This document shows positions 1-7,858 of a stretch of 55,462 bases of DNA, one piece after another. How positions within the stretch are numbered: the first letter of the stretch is position 1; the number at the start of each line of letters is the position of its first letter. The DNA comes from an uncultured Bacteroidales bacterium (lineage in GTDB: Bacteria > Bacteroidota > Bacteroidia > Bacteroidales > Bacteroidaceae). The notes beneath the pieces are model-generated. The model was not told the origin of the DNA and ran no database searches. It saw only the letters and a program-made list of their open reading frames with translations. The stretch is taken from positions 1-55,462 of the forward strand of contig CACZUX010000002.1 of assembly GCA_902784475.1 (NCBI GenBank). Reading direction: 5' to 3'. The position numbers and the translations under genes are program-made.

Positions 1-718
1 CAATCTCTGCCAGGATTTTGGCGCCGCGCTTCTTGGCGTGCTCCTCACTCTCAAGAATCAGCGTTGCTGCACCGCCGCCGGGCACCAGGCCGTTACGGTT
101 CTTGTCAAAAGGACGGCAGGCTTTCAAAGGATTGTCCTCAGTGGTAGAGAACGCCTGAATACCGTCAAAAGAGGCCACACAATACATGTTGTTTTCCTGA
201 CCGCCGCCGCAAATCACACAATCCTGCAAACCGTTCTTGATCAGCAGGTAGGCGTTACCTATAGCGATGGACGATGAGGCACAGGCCGCCGAAGATGTCA
301 GGTTGATGCCGCGCAGCTTGAACAGACAGGCCAGATTCATGGTGATGGTCGAGTTCATCGACTGGAAAATGGCGCCGCTGCCGCAGCTGGCCGTATCACC
401 GCACTCACGGAACTTGTCCAAGGCCACCATTGTGGCTTCAGCCACACTGTCGTTGCCGTAAATGATACCGACATCGTGCTTATCCAGATAATCCTGATCT
501 ATGCCAGCCTGCTCCAAAGCATCCTTTGTGGCCATGTAAGCATACTGAGCCTCCTCCGGCATGAACATACGCATGTTGCGGGGGACGAAAGCTTTAAGAT
601 CAGGCTTGGGCACATTGGTGCAAAGTCCGCTGCGGAAACCGGCAGCCTTTCTCTCCTCGGAAAAGATTATTCCGCTCTTGCCCTCGTAGAGACTTTTGCA
701 TACTACTTTATTTTCCAT
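1..718 (-). CDS. beta-ketoacyl-ACP synthase family protein (3' part outside window)
   Basis: Condensing enzyme of the FabB/FabF type, which elongates acyl-ACP with malonyl-ACP. Only the first 239 codons are in the window; the frame stays open to base 1. The start is ATG at 716-718. The nucleophile region reads SSAACASSSIAIGNA with the presumed active-site cysteine at about residue 146, followed by the glycine-rich stretch ICGGGQEN. The two catalytic histidines would lie in the missing C-terminal half. It is the last visible gene of a leftward unit after a GlsB-like, a PlsC-like and a GNAT-like gene, 40 bp downstream of the GNAT-like gene. I infer from this company that it serves a special membrane lipid rather than being the housekeeping FabF, but that is not proven. 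The family call is secure; the specific role is open. Confidence 0.88.
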   Translation of the reverse strand, partial: MENKVVCKSLYEGKSGIIFSEERKAAGFRSGLCTNVPKPDLKAFVPRNMRMFMPEEAQYAYMATKDALEQAGIDQDYLDKHDVGIIYGNDSVAEATMVALDKFRECGDTASCGSGAIFQSMNSTITMNLACLFKLRGINLTSSAACASSSIAIGNAYLLIKNGLQDCVICGGGQENNMYCVASFDGIQAFSTTEDNPLKACRPFDKNRNGLVPGGGAATLILESEEHAKKRGAKILAEI

Positions 719-758
719 TGTTCTCTATTGTTTCAACTATAATTCGGTTTTCTGTTTC

Positions 759-1898
759 TTATCTTGTTTCTATCTTCTTTGTCCAACAACGGCGTCTCTT
801 AATCACCTCGGGATTCATGGGCTTCCATTGGGAAAGCTCCTTGACGTTGTCCTCCAATTGCGGACCGGTCTCTGCAAAGCGGAATCCCTTCTTGTTGAGC
901 ACCGGAATGAGGTCGTTAAAAATGAGCGCATTCACGCCCATACCCTGAAGGTCCGGCCTTACGGCAATCAGCAGCAACTGGATGGTCTCCTCGTGTTTCC
1001 ACTTGAGCGCCTGCACAATATGCCACCAACCCAAAGGCAACAGATGCCCCTGCACCTTCTTCATCGTCTTCGAGAGCGACGGCACAGTCACTGCTGCCGC
1101 AACAATCTCTCCGCCCTCATTCACCACACAGGGCACCAAATCGGTGTCTAATATGGGCACATACTGCTTCAGGAAATCATTAATCTGATCGTCTGTCAAA
1201 GCAGAGAAGCCGAACAGAGGCTCATAGCATTTATTCATGAGACGCAGTGCCTCACGCCCCTTTTCTCCCATCATCTGGGAGCGTCCGAATTTCACAACCT
1301 TCAGGCCGAACATTTCTGCCGAAAGAGCCGACACACGAGCGTATTTAGCAGGAACTTCTGCGGGCACCTTCACCCGAATCTGCAACCAATCCGCCTCTTT
1401 CTCAAAACCCAAGGCTTCCATATGCTTCGGGTAATAGGGGTAGTTGTAGATTTCAATCATCGAGCCTTCCCTGTCAAAGTCCTCCATCAGCATACCCTCT
1501 TTGTCGAAGTCCGTAATGCCCAAAGGACCCTGAATACACTCCATGCCCAGCTCTGCGCCCCACTCTTCAACGGCTTTGATTAATGCTGCCGACACCTCCG
1601 GGTCGTCCACAAAATCAATAAAGCCGAAACGGACATTCTTCGTGTTCCATTTCCGGTTGGCAACAGGATTCACGATGCCGGCGATACGGCCGACCACCTT
1701 CTCACCCTTCCAGGCCAGAAACGCCTGCACTTTCACAAAACGAAGCGCACTGTTTTTCTTCGGATTAAACGTGTCGTACACGGCGCTGTTCAATTCCGGA
1801 ACGAACTGTTCGCACCCCTGGTAAAGAGCAAACGGGAAACGAACGAATGCCGTCATTTCCTCATTGTTTGTCACTTTCTTTACCTGTATCGTACCCAT
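759..1898 (-). CDS. GNAT-fold N-acyltransferase-like protein
   Basis: A 379-residue cytoplasmic protein with no signal peptide or membrane helix. The middle carries the pattern YNYPYYPKHMEALGFEK (the PYY...E.GF.K signature of a large GNAT-like family usually annotated N-acetyltransferase), and the last third has RPDLQGMGVNALI, the Q/RxxGxG/A acetyl/acyl-CoA loop of GNAT enzymes. I chose ATG 1896-1898 because a TACCTTTG -7 element at 1917-1924 would place transcription start after the alternative upstream start at 1919. It sits between a PlsC-like acyltransferase and a ketoacyl synthase. Bacterial ceramide synthase (bCerS) is a GNAT-fold acyltransferase, so an acyl transfer to a long-chain base or amino acid is a reasonable hypothesis. 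The substrate is not visible in the sequence. Confidence 0.82.
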   Translation of the reverse strand: MGTIQVKKVTNNEEMTAFVRFPFALYQGCEQFVPELNSAVYDTFNPKKNSALRFVKVQAFLAWKGEKVVGRIAGIVNPVANRKWNTKNVRFGFIDFVDDPEVSAALIKAVEEWGAELGMECIQGPLGITDFDKEGMLMEDFDREGSMIEIYNYPYYPKHMEALGFEKEADWLQIRVKVPAEVPAKYARVSALSAEMFGLKVVKFGRSQMMGEKGREALRLMNKCYEPLFGFSALTDDQINDFLKQYVPILDTDLVPCVVNEGGEIVAAAVTVPSLSKTMKKVQGHLLPLGWWHIVQALKWKHEETIQLLLIAVRPDLQGMGVNALIFNDLIPVLNKKGFRFAETGPQLEDNVKELSQWKPMNPEVIKRRRCWTKKIETR

Positions 1899-1916
1899 AT
1901 ACACGCTTTTCGTGCA

Positions 1917-1924
1917 CAAAGGTA
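1917..1924 (-). promoter_or_regulatory. -7 element of the GNAT/ketoacyl synthase genes
   Basis: TACCTTTG on the minus strand matches TAnnTTTG exactly. A TTG lies about 22 bases upstream. It gives the last two genes of the lipid unit their own promoter. Confidence 0.55.
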
Positions 1925-1945
1925 TGAAAAAAAAGGGACTTTAGC

Positions 1946-3247
1946 TCAATTTTCGTTAAAAAAAAGCAATTGCGATACGATTTTGTCTCTCACATCCTTG
2001 ACTTCGGACATTTCCGGCTTATGCCCGAGAATAAAATATTGCCCCCTCCACCGCTTCAATCTTTGCCACATCCACCAGGCAAATCGCGCCTGCAACGGCC
2101 ATAATGCAACCCATGCCACACCAAGCCACCAAACGCCCAAGGCTGCTGTCACTCCAAATGTTACGACTGCCGCAACCGGAGCCAGAACAAGGCTGTTAAG
2201 CAACACCCTGTAGGTGTTGGTATACATCAGGTTCTCGCCAAGCAAGAGCGTCGGCAGCCAATAGAATAAAGCATGCGGCCAAAGACAGAGGATCCACAAC
2301 GGAAGAAGGCATACAAGCATCAGTCCGTCTGCGCACCACCGGCCCCACCTCGTTTTCTCTGCAACCCATTGATCCTTCAGGGAATAGTCCTGCTCCAAAG
2401 TCCTGAGTCTCATCACCTTTTCATAAAACTCATCATTCGCGTTTTCCTGAAGCAAACGCACGAACTGTTTGTCTTTTTCAAGGCGCTCCGGCAAGGGCAA
2501 AGAGTCTCCGGCAAAGGTATCGCCAAAGGCGCTTGTCCTCAGGAAATCAATAGCGTCGTAATGCGCCCGATCCTCCACGTGGAGCATCATCTCGAGCACC
2601 CTGTTCCGCAACAGCTCGTTGATCTCCCTCACCGTCGTTCTGGGTTTGCTCTGATAACGTTCATAATACGGCCTCAGAGAAAGCGGCTCTCCGACACGTA
2701 TCATGAATTCCGTCTGCACATCGAAATAGTCGCTGTAGTGATTGGCAGAAGGAACGACTTTGATGTCACGCTTCCAACCTTCCGATTCGGCCGCCTGAAA
2801 AGCTATATGCAGATAGTTCGGAATAAAACGCCCGAGATAGCGCCCGAACTGACCGGTGCCCTCAGGATAAATAATCAACGGACATCCCAGCAAAAGACGG
2901 CGTTTCATCTCCTCCTGAGAGTCGATGTTCTTATCTACATTTTCCAGCCCCTCGTAATCTGCACGGTAAGCTGGGAGCATACCCAAACCGTAAAAAAAAC
3001 TCTTCAGAAAGGGCAACTTTCCGAGAAACACGCCGCTGGTCGATATTGTCGGGAACTGTCTGTTCTTGAACATCAGAATCAGACCCAACGCGTCATTGGC
3101 ATTGTTCTGATGATTGCTGACGACCATCAACGGGTCGTCGCCCTCTGGAATGTTTTCTTTACCAAGAATGTATATATTCCTGTAAAGCAGATGATTATTC
3201 AGTAGTTTAAAATATGCTTTGAAAAGCCTGTACGCCCATCCGCCCAT
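1946..3247 (-). CDS. PlsC-type acyltransferase with C-terminal membrane segments
   Basis: A 433-residue glycerolipid-type acyltransferase. The catalytic block is SNHQNNANDALG (His46, five residues, Asp52), the HX5D spacing seen in the GPT2/AAK14816-like branch, and IIYPEGTGQFG is the phosphate-binding FPEGT-type block. The last 130 residues contain several hydrophobic stretches (about residues 305-395) that should anchor it in the inner membrane. It starts 4 bp after the stop of the GlsB-like gene, so the two are translated from one message. The family transfers an acyl chain from acyl-ACP or acyl-CoA to a hydroxyl of a lysolipid. Here the neighbours (GlsB-like, GNAT-like, ketoacyl synthase) suggest O-acylation of an aminolipid or a phospholipid acyltransferase; the acceptor is not known. 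Confidence 0.85.
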   Translation of the reverse strand: MGGWAYRLFKAYFKLLNNHLLYRNIYILGKENIPEGDDPLMVVSNHQNNANDALGLILMFKNRQFPTISTSGVFLGKLPFLKSFFYGLGMLPAYRADYEGLENVDKNIDSQEEMKRRLLLGCPLIIYPEGTGQFGRYLGRFIPNYLHIAFQAAESEGWKRDIKVVPSANHYSDYFDVQTEFMIRVGEPLSLRPYYERYQSKPRTTVREINELLRNRVLEMMLHVEDRAHYDAIDFLRTSAFGDTFAGDSLPLPERLEKDKQFVRLLQENANDEFYEKVMRLRTLEQDYSLKDQWVAEKTRWGRWCADGLMLVCLLPLWILCLWPHALFYWLPTLLLGENLMYTNTYRVLLNSLVLAPVAAVVTFGVTAALGVWWLGVAWVALWPLQARFAWWMWQRLKRWRGQYFILGHKPEMSEVKDVRDKIVSQLLFFNEN

Positions 3248-3251
3248 AGTC

Positions 3252-4166
3252 TCAAACGCTCATGTGGCGCGCCTTCTTTTCTTCGCACATCTCGTCCACG
3301 GTGATCAGGATTGCACTTTCTATCGCACCGGCAAAGGTCTCGTCCACCGTGCTGCCGAAATACTGCATCGTGGGGGTGAGCATCATGTAAGAATTTATCA
3401 TCGGAGGTATTCTCTCCCCCAATTCTTTCATTTCATGCTTCAAGACCCGGTATCCGCTCTCAAAATCCTTATCCTTAAACAAGGATTCGAATTCCTCCTC
3501 CGGGAACTGTTTTACCAGCGGTTTGTAGGGCGTGATCAGAGGCTTCTTGGCCGGGAAATAACGCTTCATGAAATACAGCATCATTTCTCTGGCGCGACAA
3601 TTGAAAGACGCCGGTATCGTCACCTTGCCAAACAGATATTTCGCCTCGGGATGCTGCACCAGATAGGCGCCGATGCCATCCCAAAGGTTGTCCATGATGT
3701 AGATGCTTTTCCCTCTGGGTGCATTACGCTGATAGCCGGTGGTCACGTAACTGCGTCCGACCTCCACCGTGCTGTCCTTGTATTCCTTGAGAAATTCTTC
3801 CGAGAAATGAAACAGATGGCTCGTCGCCAGATCCGGCTGCCCGTTTTCGCTCATCGGCCAACGGCTTCCCTCTATCATGCGATAGCCGCCGGCGATTTCT
3901 TCGCTGTCCGGGCTCCACACCAGCATTTGCAGACAGGTCTTGTCAAACGGCGTCACGTCCAGCTCCAATCCGGTTCCCGTGCCGCCGCGACGGAATGCGT
4001 CCTCTCTGACACGACCGATTTCCCTCATCAGATTGGGGGCCTCATCGGCACGAATCAGATACACCTCGTTATCTCCGCGATTGGTGCGACGCAAGAGGCG
4101 CTCGGGCGTAAGCTCTTTTTTGAGCTCACTTACATCAACAGGCGCTATAATAGGCTTCATAGACAT
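3252..4166 (-). CDS. glsB: GlsB-like N-acyltransferase (hemolysin/OlsB-type GNAT)
   Basis: A 304-residue protein of the OlsB/GlsB acyltransferase family (often annotated hemolysin or GNAT). Characteristic parts are the N-terminal IGRVREDAFRRGGTGTG, the VWSPDSEEIAGGYRMIEG strand, VEVGRSYV and a C-terminal half about a single globular domain. In Bacteroides thetaiotaomicron the GlsB homologue N-acylates glycine with a 3-hydroxy fatty acid as the first step of glycine lipid synthesis. ATG 4164-4166 is chosen because the TAACTTTG -7 element at 4188-4195 excludes the longer frame to 4190. ATG 4158-4160 is an alternative. It heads a four-gene leftward unit and its presumed partner GlsA lies 3.7 kb away beyond the thiamine operon. 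Family assignment is good; glycine as substrate is by analogy. Confidence 0.78.
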   Translation of the reverse strand: MSMKPIIAPVDVSELKKELTPERLLRRTNRGDNEVYLIRADEAPNLMREIGRVREDAFRRGGTGTGLELDVTPFDKTCLQMLVWSPDSEEIAGGYRMIEGSRWPMSENGQPDLATSHLFHFSEEFLKEYKDSTVEVGRSYVTTGYQRNAPRGKSIYIMDNLWDGIGAYLVQHPEAKYLFGKVTIPASFNCRAREMMLYFMKRYFPAKKPLITPYKPLVKQFPEEEFESLFKDKDFESGYRVLKHEMKELGERIPPMINSYMMLTPTMQYFGSTVDETFAGAIESAILITVDEMCEEKKARHMSV

Positions 4167-4187
4167 ACCATTGTCGCAAATCGGCGG

Positions 4188-4195
4188 CAAAGTTA
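4188..4195 (-). promoter_or_regulatory. -7 element of the glsB-like lipid unit
   Basis: TAACTTTG on the minus strand, an exact TAnnTTTG match, 21 bases before the chosen glsB start. No convincing -33 element at normal spacing was found. No clear terminator separates it from the thiamine operon, so read-through from that operon is possible. Confidence 0.5.
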
Positions 4196-4247
4196 CTACT
4201 TTTTTCGCGAAATACGCCCCACAAGCCTCAAAAAAAAAGTTCTTTCC

Positions 4248-4886
4248 TCACGCTTTGTAAGGAAGGTAGAGTAAAAAGCAGCCCTTTGCCTCTATCGTGA
4301 AATGCTTATCTGTTATTCTGTTAAGCGTGCCCTGCCACCAACTGTTCAAATCGTGCAGGGGATACTGGAGCCCGCTGCTTCGGAGGTTTTCCGCTCCGAA
4401 AGAGAATATGCTGATTGTCTGCGAGTTTTTCACCTCCTCCGGCAGCATTTCGTCCGTAAACCGGTCTCTCGCCGGCACAAACACGCCCTTGTCGGTATAC
4501 ATCTTCACACGGAGCCCTCTGTTCATATAGTCCACCAGAAGCGACACATTGCCGATGGTGTGATCCTCGCGACGCCCCGTAGCACCGAGATAAACAATCT
4601 CCTTCACGCCGTGCTCCATCAGATAAAGCGTCGCTTTCGTCTGATCGTTGTTCTCCTGCTCGCTGAAGCAGCGGACAATCTCCCTGTAGCGTTCCTTAAA
4701 CTCTTCTCCCAACGAATCTCCGTCGCCCACAATGCGCCAGGGGAGTTTGCCTTCCCTCCGGATGTATTCTTCGGCCGCTCCGTCGCAACACACCACACGG
4801 TCTGCACTCCGGAGCAGACGCTGCGGCACTTCATGCCGAGGGTAATCTCCGGCCCCCAATATAATCACTGCATCTTCTTTCTCCAT
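4248..4886 (-). CDS. thiN: thiamine pyrophosphokinase
   Basis: A 212-residue enzyme that turns thiamine plus ATP into thiamine pyrophosphate and AMP in the cytoplasm. Recognisable blocks are VVCCDGAAEEY, IVGDGDSL, the nucleotide-binding NDQTKATLYL and YLGATGRREDHTIGN, in the order expected for ThiN/TnR3 kinases. The C-terminal part (about residues 130-212) fits the thiamine-binding beta domain. Its start overlaps the pnuT-like gene by 22 bp, so it is the third gene of the riboswitch-controlled thiamine operon and traps imported thiamine as TPP. Confidence 0.93.
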   Translation of the reverse strand: MEKEDAVIILGAGDYPRHEVPQRLLRSADRVVCCDGAAEEYIRREGKLPWRIVGDGDSLGEEFKERYREIVRCFSEQENNDQTKATLYLMEHGVKEIVYLGATGRREDHTIGNVSLLVDYMNRGLRVKMYTDKGVFVPARDRFTDEMLPEEVKNSQTISIFSFGAENLRSSGLQYPLHDLNSWWQGTLNRITDKHFTIEAKGCFLLYLPYKA

Positions 4887-5428
4887 GCGAAATAACCCGT
4901 TACAGCCACCACAGCATAAGCGGCGTACAATATGGCGAAAAAGTATATTTCCTTATATACATACAGCCCGGCCGAAACGATGTCCACAACAATCCAGGGG
5001 ACCCATTGCTGCACCCACTTGCGTGCCAGCATCCACAGTCCGACAACGGAGAGCGCCGTTGTGAACGAATCCCACCAGGGCACAGTGCTTGGCGTATATT
5101 TTTCCAGAAGCCATCCTATGGCCAAAAAACACACGACAAACCCTGTGCCCATGGGCCAATACATCTTTGCGGGCATGGACGTAATGGGAGCGTACTGAGC
5201 GGCCCCTTTGTCCCGTTTCCATGACCACAGGCCGTAGAATGCCGCAAAGAGATAATAAACGTTGATACCGAAGTCGGCATACAAACCGGCCTGCCAGTAG
5301 ACCCACAGCGAAAGCGCCGGCATCACGACACCCGCATACCAGACGCGATGACTGGCTTTGTACTCCCAGTAGAGATAGACGATCCCCACCAGCGTGCCCA
5401 GGATTTCTATGGCAGTGTCCAGCGTCAT
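4865..5428 (-). CDS. pnuT: PnuC/PnuT-family thiamine transporter
   Basis: A 187-residue inner-membrane protein with about six to seven hydrophobic helices and the PnuC-family features IVYLYWEYKAS near the N terminus and NVYYLFAAFYGLWSWKRDKG in the middle. PnuC proteins carry vitamins by facilitated diffusion driven by intracellular phosphorylation. The downstream pyrophosphokinase, the upstream TonB receptor (4 bp away) and the TPP riboswitch indicate that the substrate is thiamine (PnuT) rather than nicotinamide riboside. Confidence 0.9.
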   Translation of the reverse strand: MTLDTAIEILGTLVGIVYLYWEYKASHRVWYAGVVMPALSLWVYWQAGLYADFGINVYYLFAAFYGLWSWKRDKGAAQYAPITSMPAKMYWPMGTGFVVCFLAIGWLLEKYTPSTVPWWDSFTTALSVVGLWMLARKWVQQWVPWIVVDIVSAGLYVYKEIYFFAILYAAYAVVAVTGYFAWRKKMQ

Positions 5429-5432
5429 CTCG

Positions 5433-7670
5433 TCAGAATTGCAGGCTCACGTGCCCCAGCACATTGGTGCCGGCCTGCGCAGCATAACCGGAATAGTTCA
5501 CACGTCCCATATCGGCACCGCCCACATAAGCATGTTCCGAAGAAGCCCATCCGTTGTTGTCGTATTTGGCGTTGAACAGGTTATAGACCGTGCAACCCAC
5601 CGTAAGTCCTTTAATGGCACGCAGATTCTTCCATGTATAGGAAAGAGCCAGGTTGGTCGTGCAGTAGGTGTCCAGCGTGCAGTCCTCCTGATTCGCGTTG
5701 CACATATACTGCTTGCTGACAAAATTGGTCTGTGCAAAAGTTTCAAACCCTTTAATCGTATATCGGAAGATGTTCACAAAAGTATAATCCGGCGAGAAGG
5801 CCAGATGGGTCTCTCCGTGATCCACCACTTCGTTCCTGCTTCCGATCCAGTTCCCGTCTGCGTCGTATTCGTTGACGGGGAGCACCTCCTGGAAATCTTT
5901 CACGCGGTTACGGGACAGCGTGGCGGAAACATCCCACGAGAAGCCCACACGCGTTTTCAGGCCGAAACTCAGTTCCGCACCCAGACGGTAGCTCTCGGGC
6001 ACGTTCTCGGACAGAGGCTCTCCGATCTCGTTGAGCTTTCCCGTCAGGACGAGCTGGTCTTTGTAGTCCATATAATAAAGGTTGGCGCCTGCGTGCAGCC
6101 AATCGTTGCGGAACTCATATCCGGCCTCGTAGTCGAACAGGCGTTCGCTGACGGGCTGCACGGACAGATCCGTGATGAAGTTGTTGCGCGTGGGCTCCTT
6201 GTGGGCCACACTCCAGGAGGCATACACTCTGTGGTGTTTGCGGAACTGGTAATTCAAGCCCACTTTCGGGTTGAAGAAGTCGTAGACGCGCGTAATGTTA
6301 AGGTCCTGGGGCGCTCCTGCGGCATAGTCCCAACGCTCGTTCTCGCCGCGCAGCCGGTAGTCGATATGGCGCCACTGCAGGTCGACGTAGCCGTTGAGTC
6401 CCTTGCACAGATTGTAATCGGCTTTGAGGTAGAGATTCCCGTCCCATTTCTCACCGCGATAGCGATAGAACTCGTTGTCGGTATATATGGTGGCCACATG
6501 GTTGTCGTCCAGCGTCGAAAGCACGTTGCCGTAGTTCCATCCCGTGTATTTGTTCATGCCGCCGCCGAAGGTGGTCTGCAGGCGGCTGTTCTTGTAGGTC
6601 AGGTCGAACACACCGCCGCCGAAACCGTTGTCCATCACCTTTTTGCGCGTGATGTCGGAATAGCCTTCCGGCAACTTGTATGTCGCCAAATCCGCGCCCA
6701 GGATATACTCCTGGTAGTATCCGTCACCTTTAGTGTAATGTGCGGCTGCATTCATAGTCCAATGACCGTTGAACTGATGCGAGAAAAGCAGTTGGTAGTG
6801 ATGCTGGAAATAGTTGTCGGTCTGGTCGTCGTAGTAATGGCGTCGTCCGACAGCGTCGGTATACATGTAGCCGCACGAATTGTAGCTGCGGCCGAATTCC
6901 GCCGTTTCTTCCTTTGAAGGATAGTTCCAGGCGTGATACGTGCGCTCTTTACCGCCGAAGGTCACAAACTTGACGCTCGTGCTGCCTGCGTAGTATCCGG
7001 CCTGAACGTAATAACTGAAGAGCCTCACCGAAGCGCGATCCAGAAATCCGTCGCTCCCGATATGGCTCAGTCGGGCGTCCACACACCAGTGGTCTCCAAG
7101 CAGTCCGCTGCCCACTTTCACCGTTTGCTTGTTGGTGTTGAACGAACCGTAGGATCCGGCCACCTCAGCGTAAGGCTTGTCGCTGAAGTCCGTCGTCACC
7201 ATGTTGACCGACGCACCGAAGGCTCCGGCGCCGTTGGTCGACGTGCCCACACCGCGCTGTATCTGAATGCTTTTCAGACTGGACAGCAGGTCGGGCATAT
7301 TCACCCAGAACACGTTGTGGCTTTCGGCGTCGTTGATGGGAATGCCGTTGACCGTGACGTTGATGCGGCTGCCGTCGGTGCCTCTGATGCGCATCGTGGT
7401 GTAACCGACACCGGCACCGGCATCGCTCGTGGTCACCACGGAAGGCGTCATCGACAACACCTCCGGAAGGTCCTTGCCGAAGTTGACCTTTTTAATTTGT
7501 TCCTTCGTCACATTGGTGAAAGCCACGGGAGTGGTGTTTGTGGCACGGGTGGCAATCACCTGCACCTCGTCCATCTCCGCATAGTCCAAACTGTCCAAAC
7601 TCACTGATTGCTGCGCCCACGCGCTGCATGCCGTAGCCGTTGCGGCCACAAGCAAAAGGCTTTTTTTCAT
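5433..7670 (-). CDS. TonB-dependent outer-membrane thiamine receptor
   Basis: A 745-residue outer-membrane receptor. Residues 1-19 form a signal peptide (MKKSLLLVAATATACSAWA), followed by a plug domain with RIRGTDGSRINVTVNGIP and QIQRGVGTSTNGAGAFG, and a 22-strand-type barrel with regularly alternating aromatic residues ending in HVSLQF, the terminal-Phe signal for outer-membrane insertion. It lies directly after the TPP riboswitch and 4 bp ahead of pnuT, matching the OMPthi-PnuT-ThiN operon known in Bacteroides. Role: energised uptake of thiamine or TPP across the outer membrane. There is no SusD partner and no N-terminal carboxypeptidase-like domain. Confidence 0.92.
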   Translation of the reverse strand: MKKSLLLVAATATACSAWAQQSVSLDSLDYAEMDEVQVIATRATNTTPVAFTNVTKEQIKKVNFGKDLPEVLSMTPSVVTTSDAGAGVGYTTMRIRGTDGSRINVTVNGIPINDAESHNVFWVNMPDLLSSLKSIQIQRGVGTSTNGAGAFGASVNMVTTDFSDKPYAEVAGSYGSFNTNKQTVKVGSGLLGDHWCVDARLSHIGSDGFLDRASVRLFSYYVQAGYYAGSTSVKFVTFGGKERTYHAWNYPSKEETAEFGRSYNSCGYMYTDAVGRRHYYDDQTDNYFQHHYQLLFSHQFNGHWTMNAAAHYTKGDGYYQEYILGADLATYKLPEGYSDITRKKVMDNGFGGGVFDLTYKNSRLQTTFGGGMNKYTGWNYGNVLSTLDDNHVATIYTDNEFYRYRGEKWDGNLYLKADYNLCKGLNGYVDLQWRHIDYRLRGENERWDYAAGAPQDLNITRVYDFFNPKVGLNYQFRKHHRVYASWSVAHKEPTRNNFITDLSVQPVSERLFDYEAGYEFRNDWLHAGANLYYMDYKDQLVLTGKLNEIGEPLSENVPESYRLGAELSFGLKTRVGFSWDVSATLSRNRVKDFQEVLPVNEYDADGNWIGSRNEVVDHGETHLAFSPDYTFVNIFRYTIKGFETFAQTNFVSKQYMCNANQEDCTLDTYCTTNLALSYTWKNLRAIKGLTVGCTVYNLFNAKYDNNGWASSEHAYVGGADMGRVNYSGYAAQAGTNVLGHVSLQF

Positions 7671-7692
7671 GCTTGTTGTGCATTAAAGGTTC

Positions 7693-7776
7693 ATACTCTC
7701 TTGCGCCGGTATTGTCCGGATCAGATCAGGAAGGGTATATTCTCAGCAAAATCCAACGGATTCGCACCCCTGATGA
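7693..7776 (-). promoter_or_regulatory. TPP riboswitch (THI element)
   Basis: On the minus strand the conserved THI-box blocks appear in order: CAGGGGTGC (around 7764-7772), GCTGAGAATATACCCTT (about 7731-7747), CTGATCTGATCCGGACAATACCGGCG and the closing AGAGAG near 7696. These are the pyrimidine-sensing J3-2 and pyrophosphate-sensing helices of the TPP aptamer. It lies in the leader of the thiamine receptor, 22 bp before the start codon, so TPP binding probably controls translation or termination of the whole operon. Confidence 0.96.
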
Positions 7777-7789
7777 TTCTTTTGCGGTG

Positions 7790-7797
7790 CAAAGGTA
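7790..7797 (-). promoter_or_regulatory. -7 element of the thiamine operon
   Basis: TACCTTTG on the minus strand, just upstream of the riboswitch aptamer, so the transcript would begin near 7785 and carry the full aptamer. A TTG lies 16 bases upstream, shorter than usual. Confidence 0.65.
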
Positions 7798-7840
7798 ACA
7801 CATTTTCGCGAAACAAGCCCTCTGTTAACGAAAAAAGTTT

Positions 7841-7848
7841 TATCTTTG
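7841..7848 (+). promoter_or_regulatory. -7 element of the glsA-like gene
   Basis: TATCTTTG, exact TAnnTTTG match, ends only 10 bases before the ATG at 7859, predicting a leader of about 3-6 bases. It is divergent from the thiamine promoter 44 bases away. Confidence 0.6.
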
Positions 7849-7858
7849 CAATCAGTTT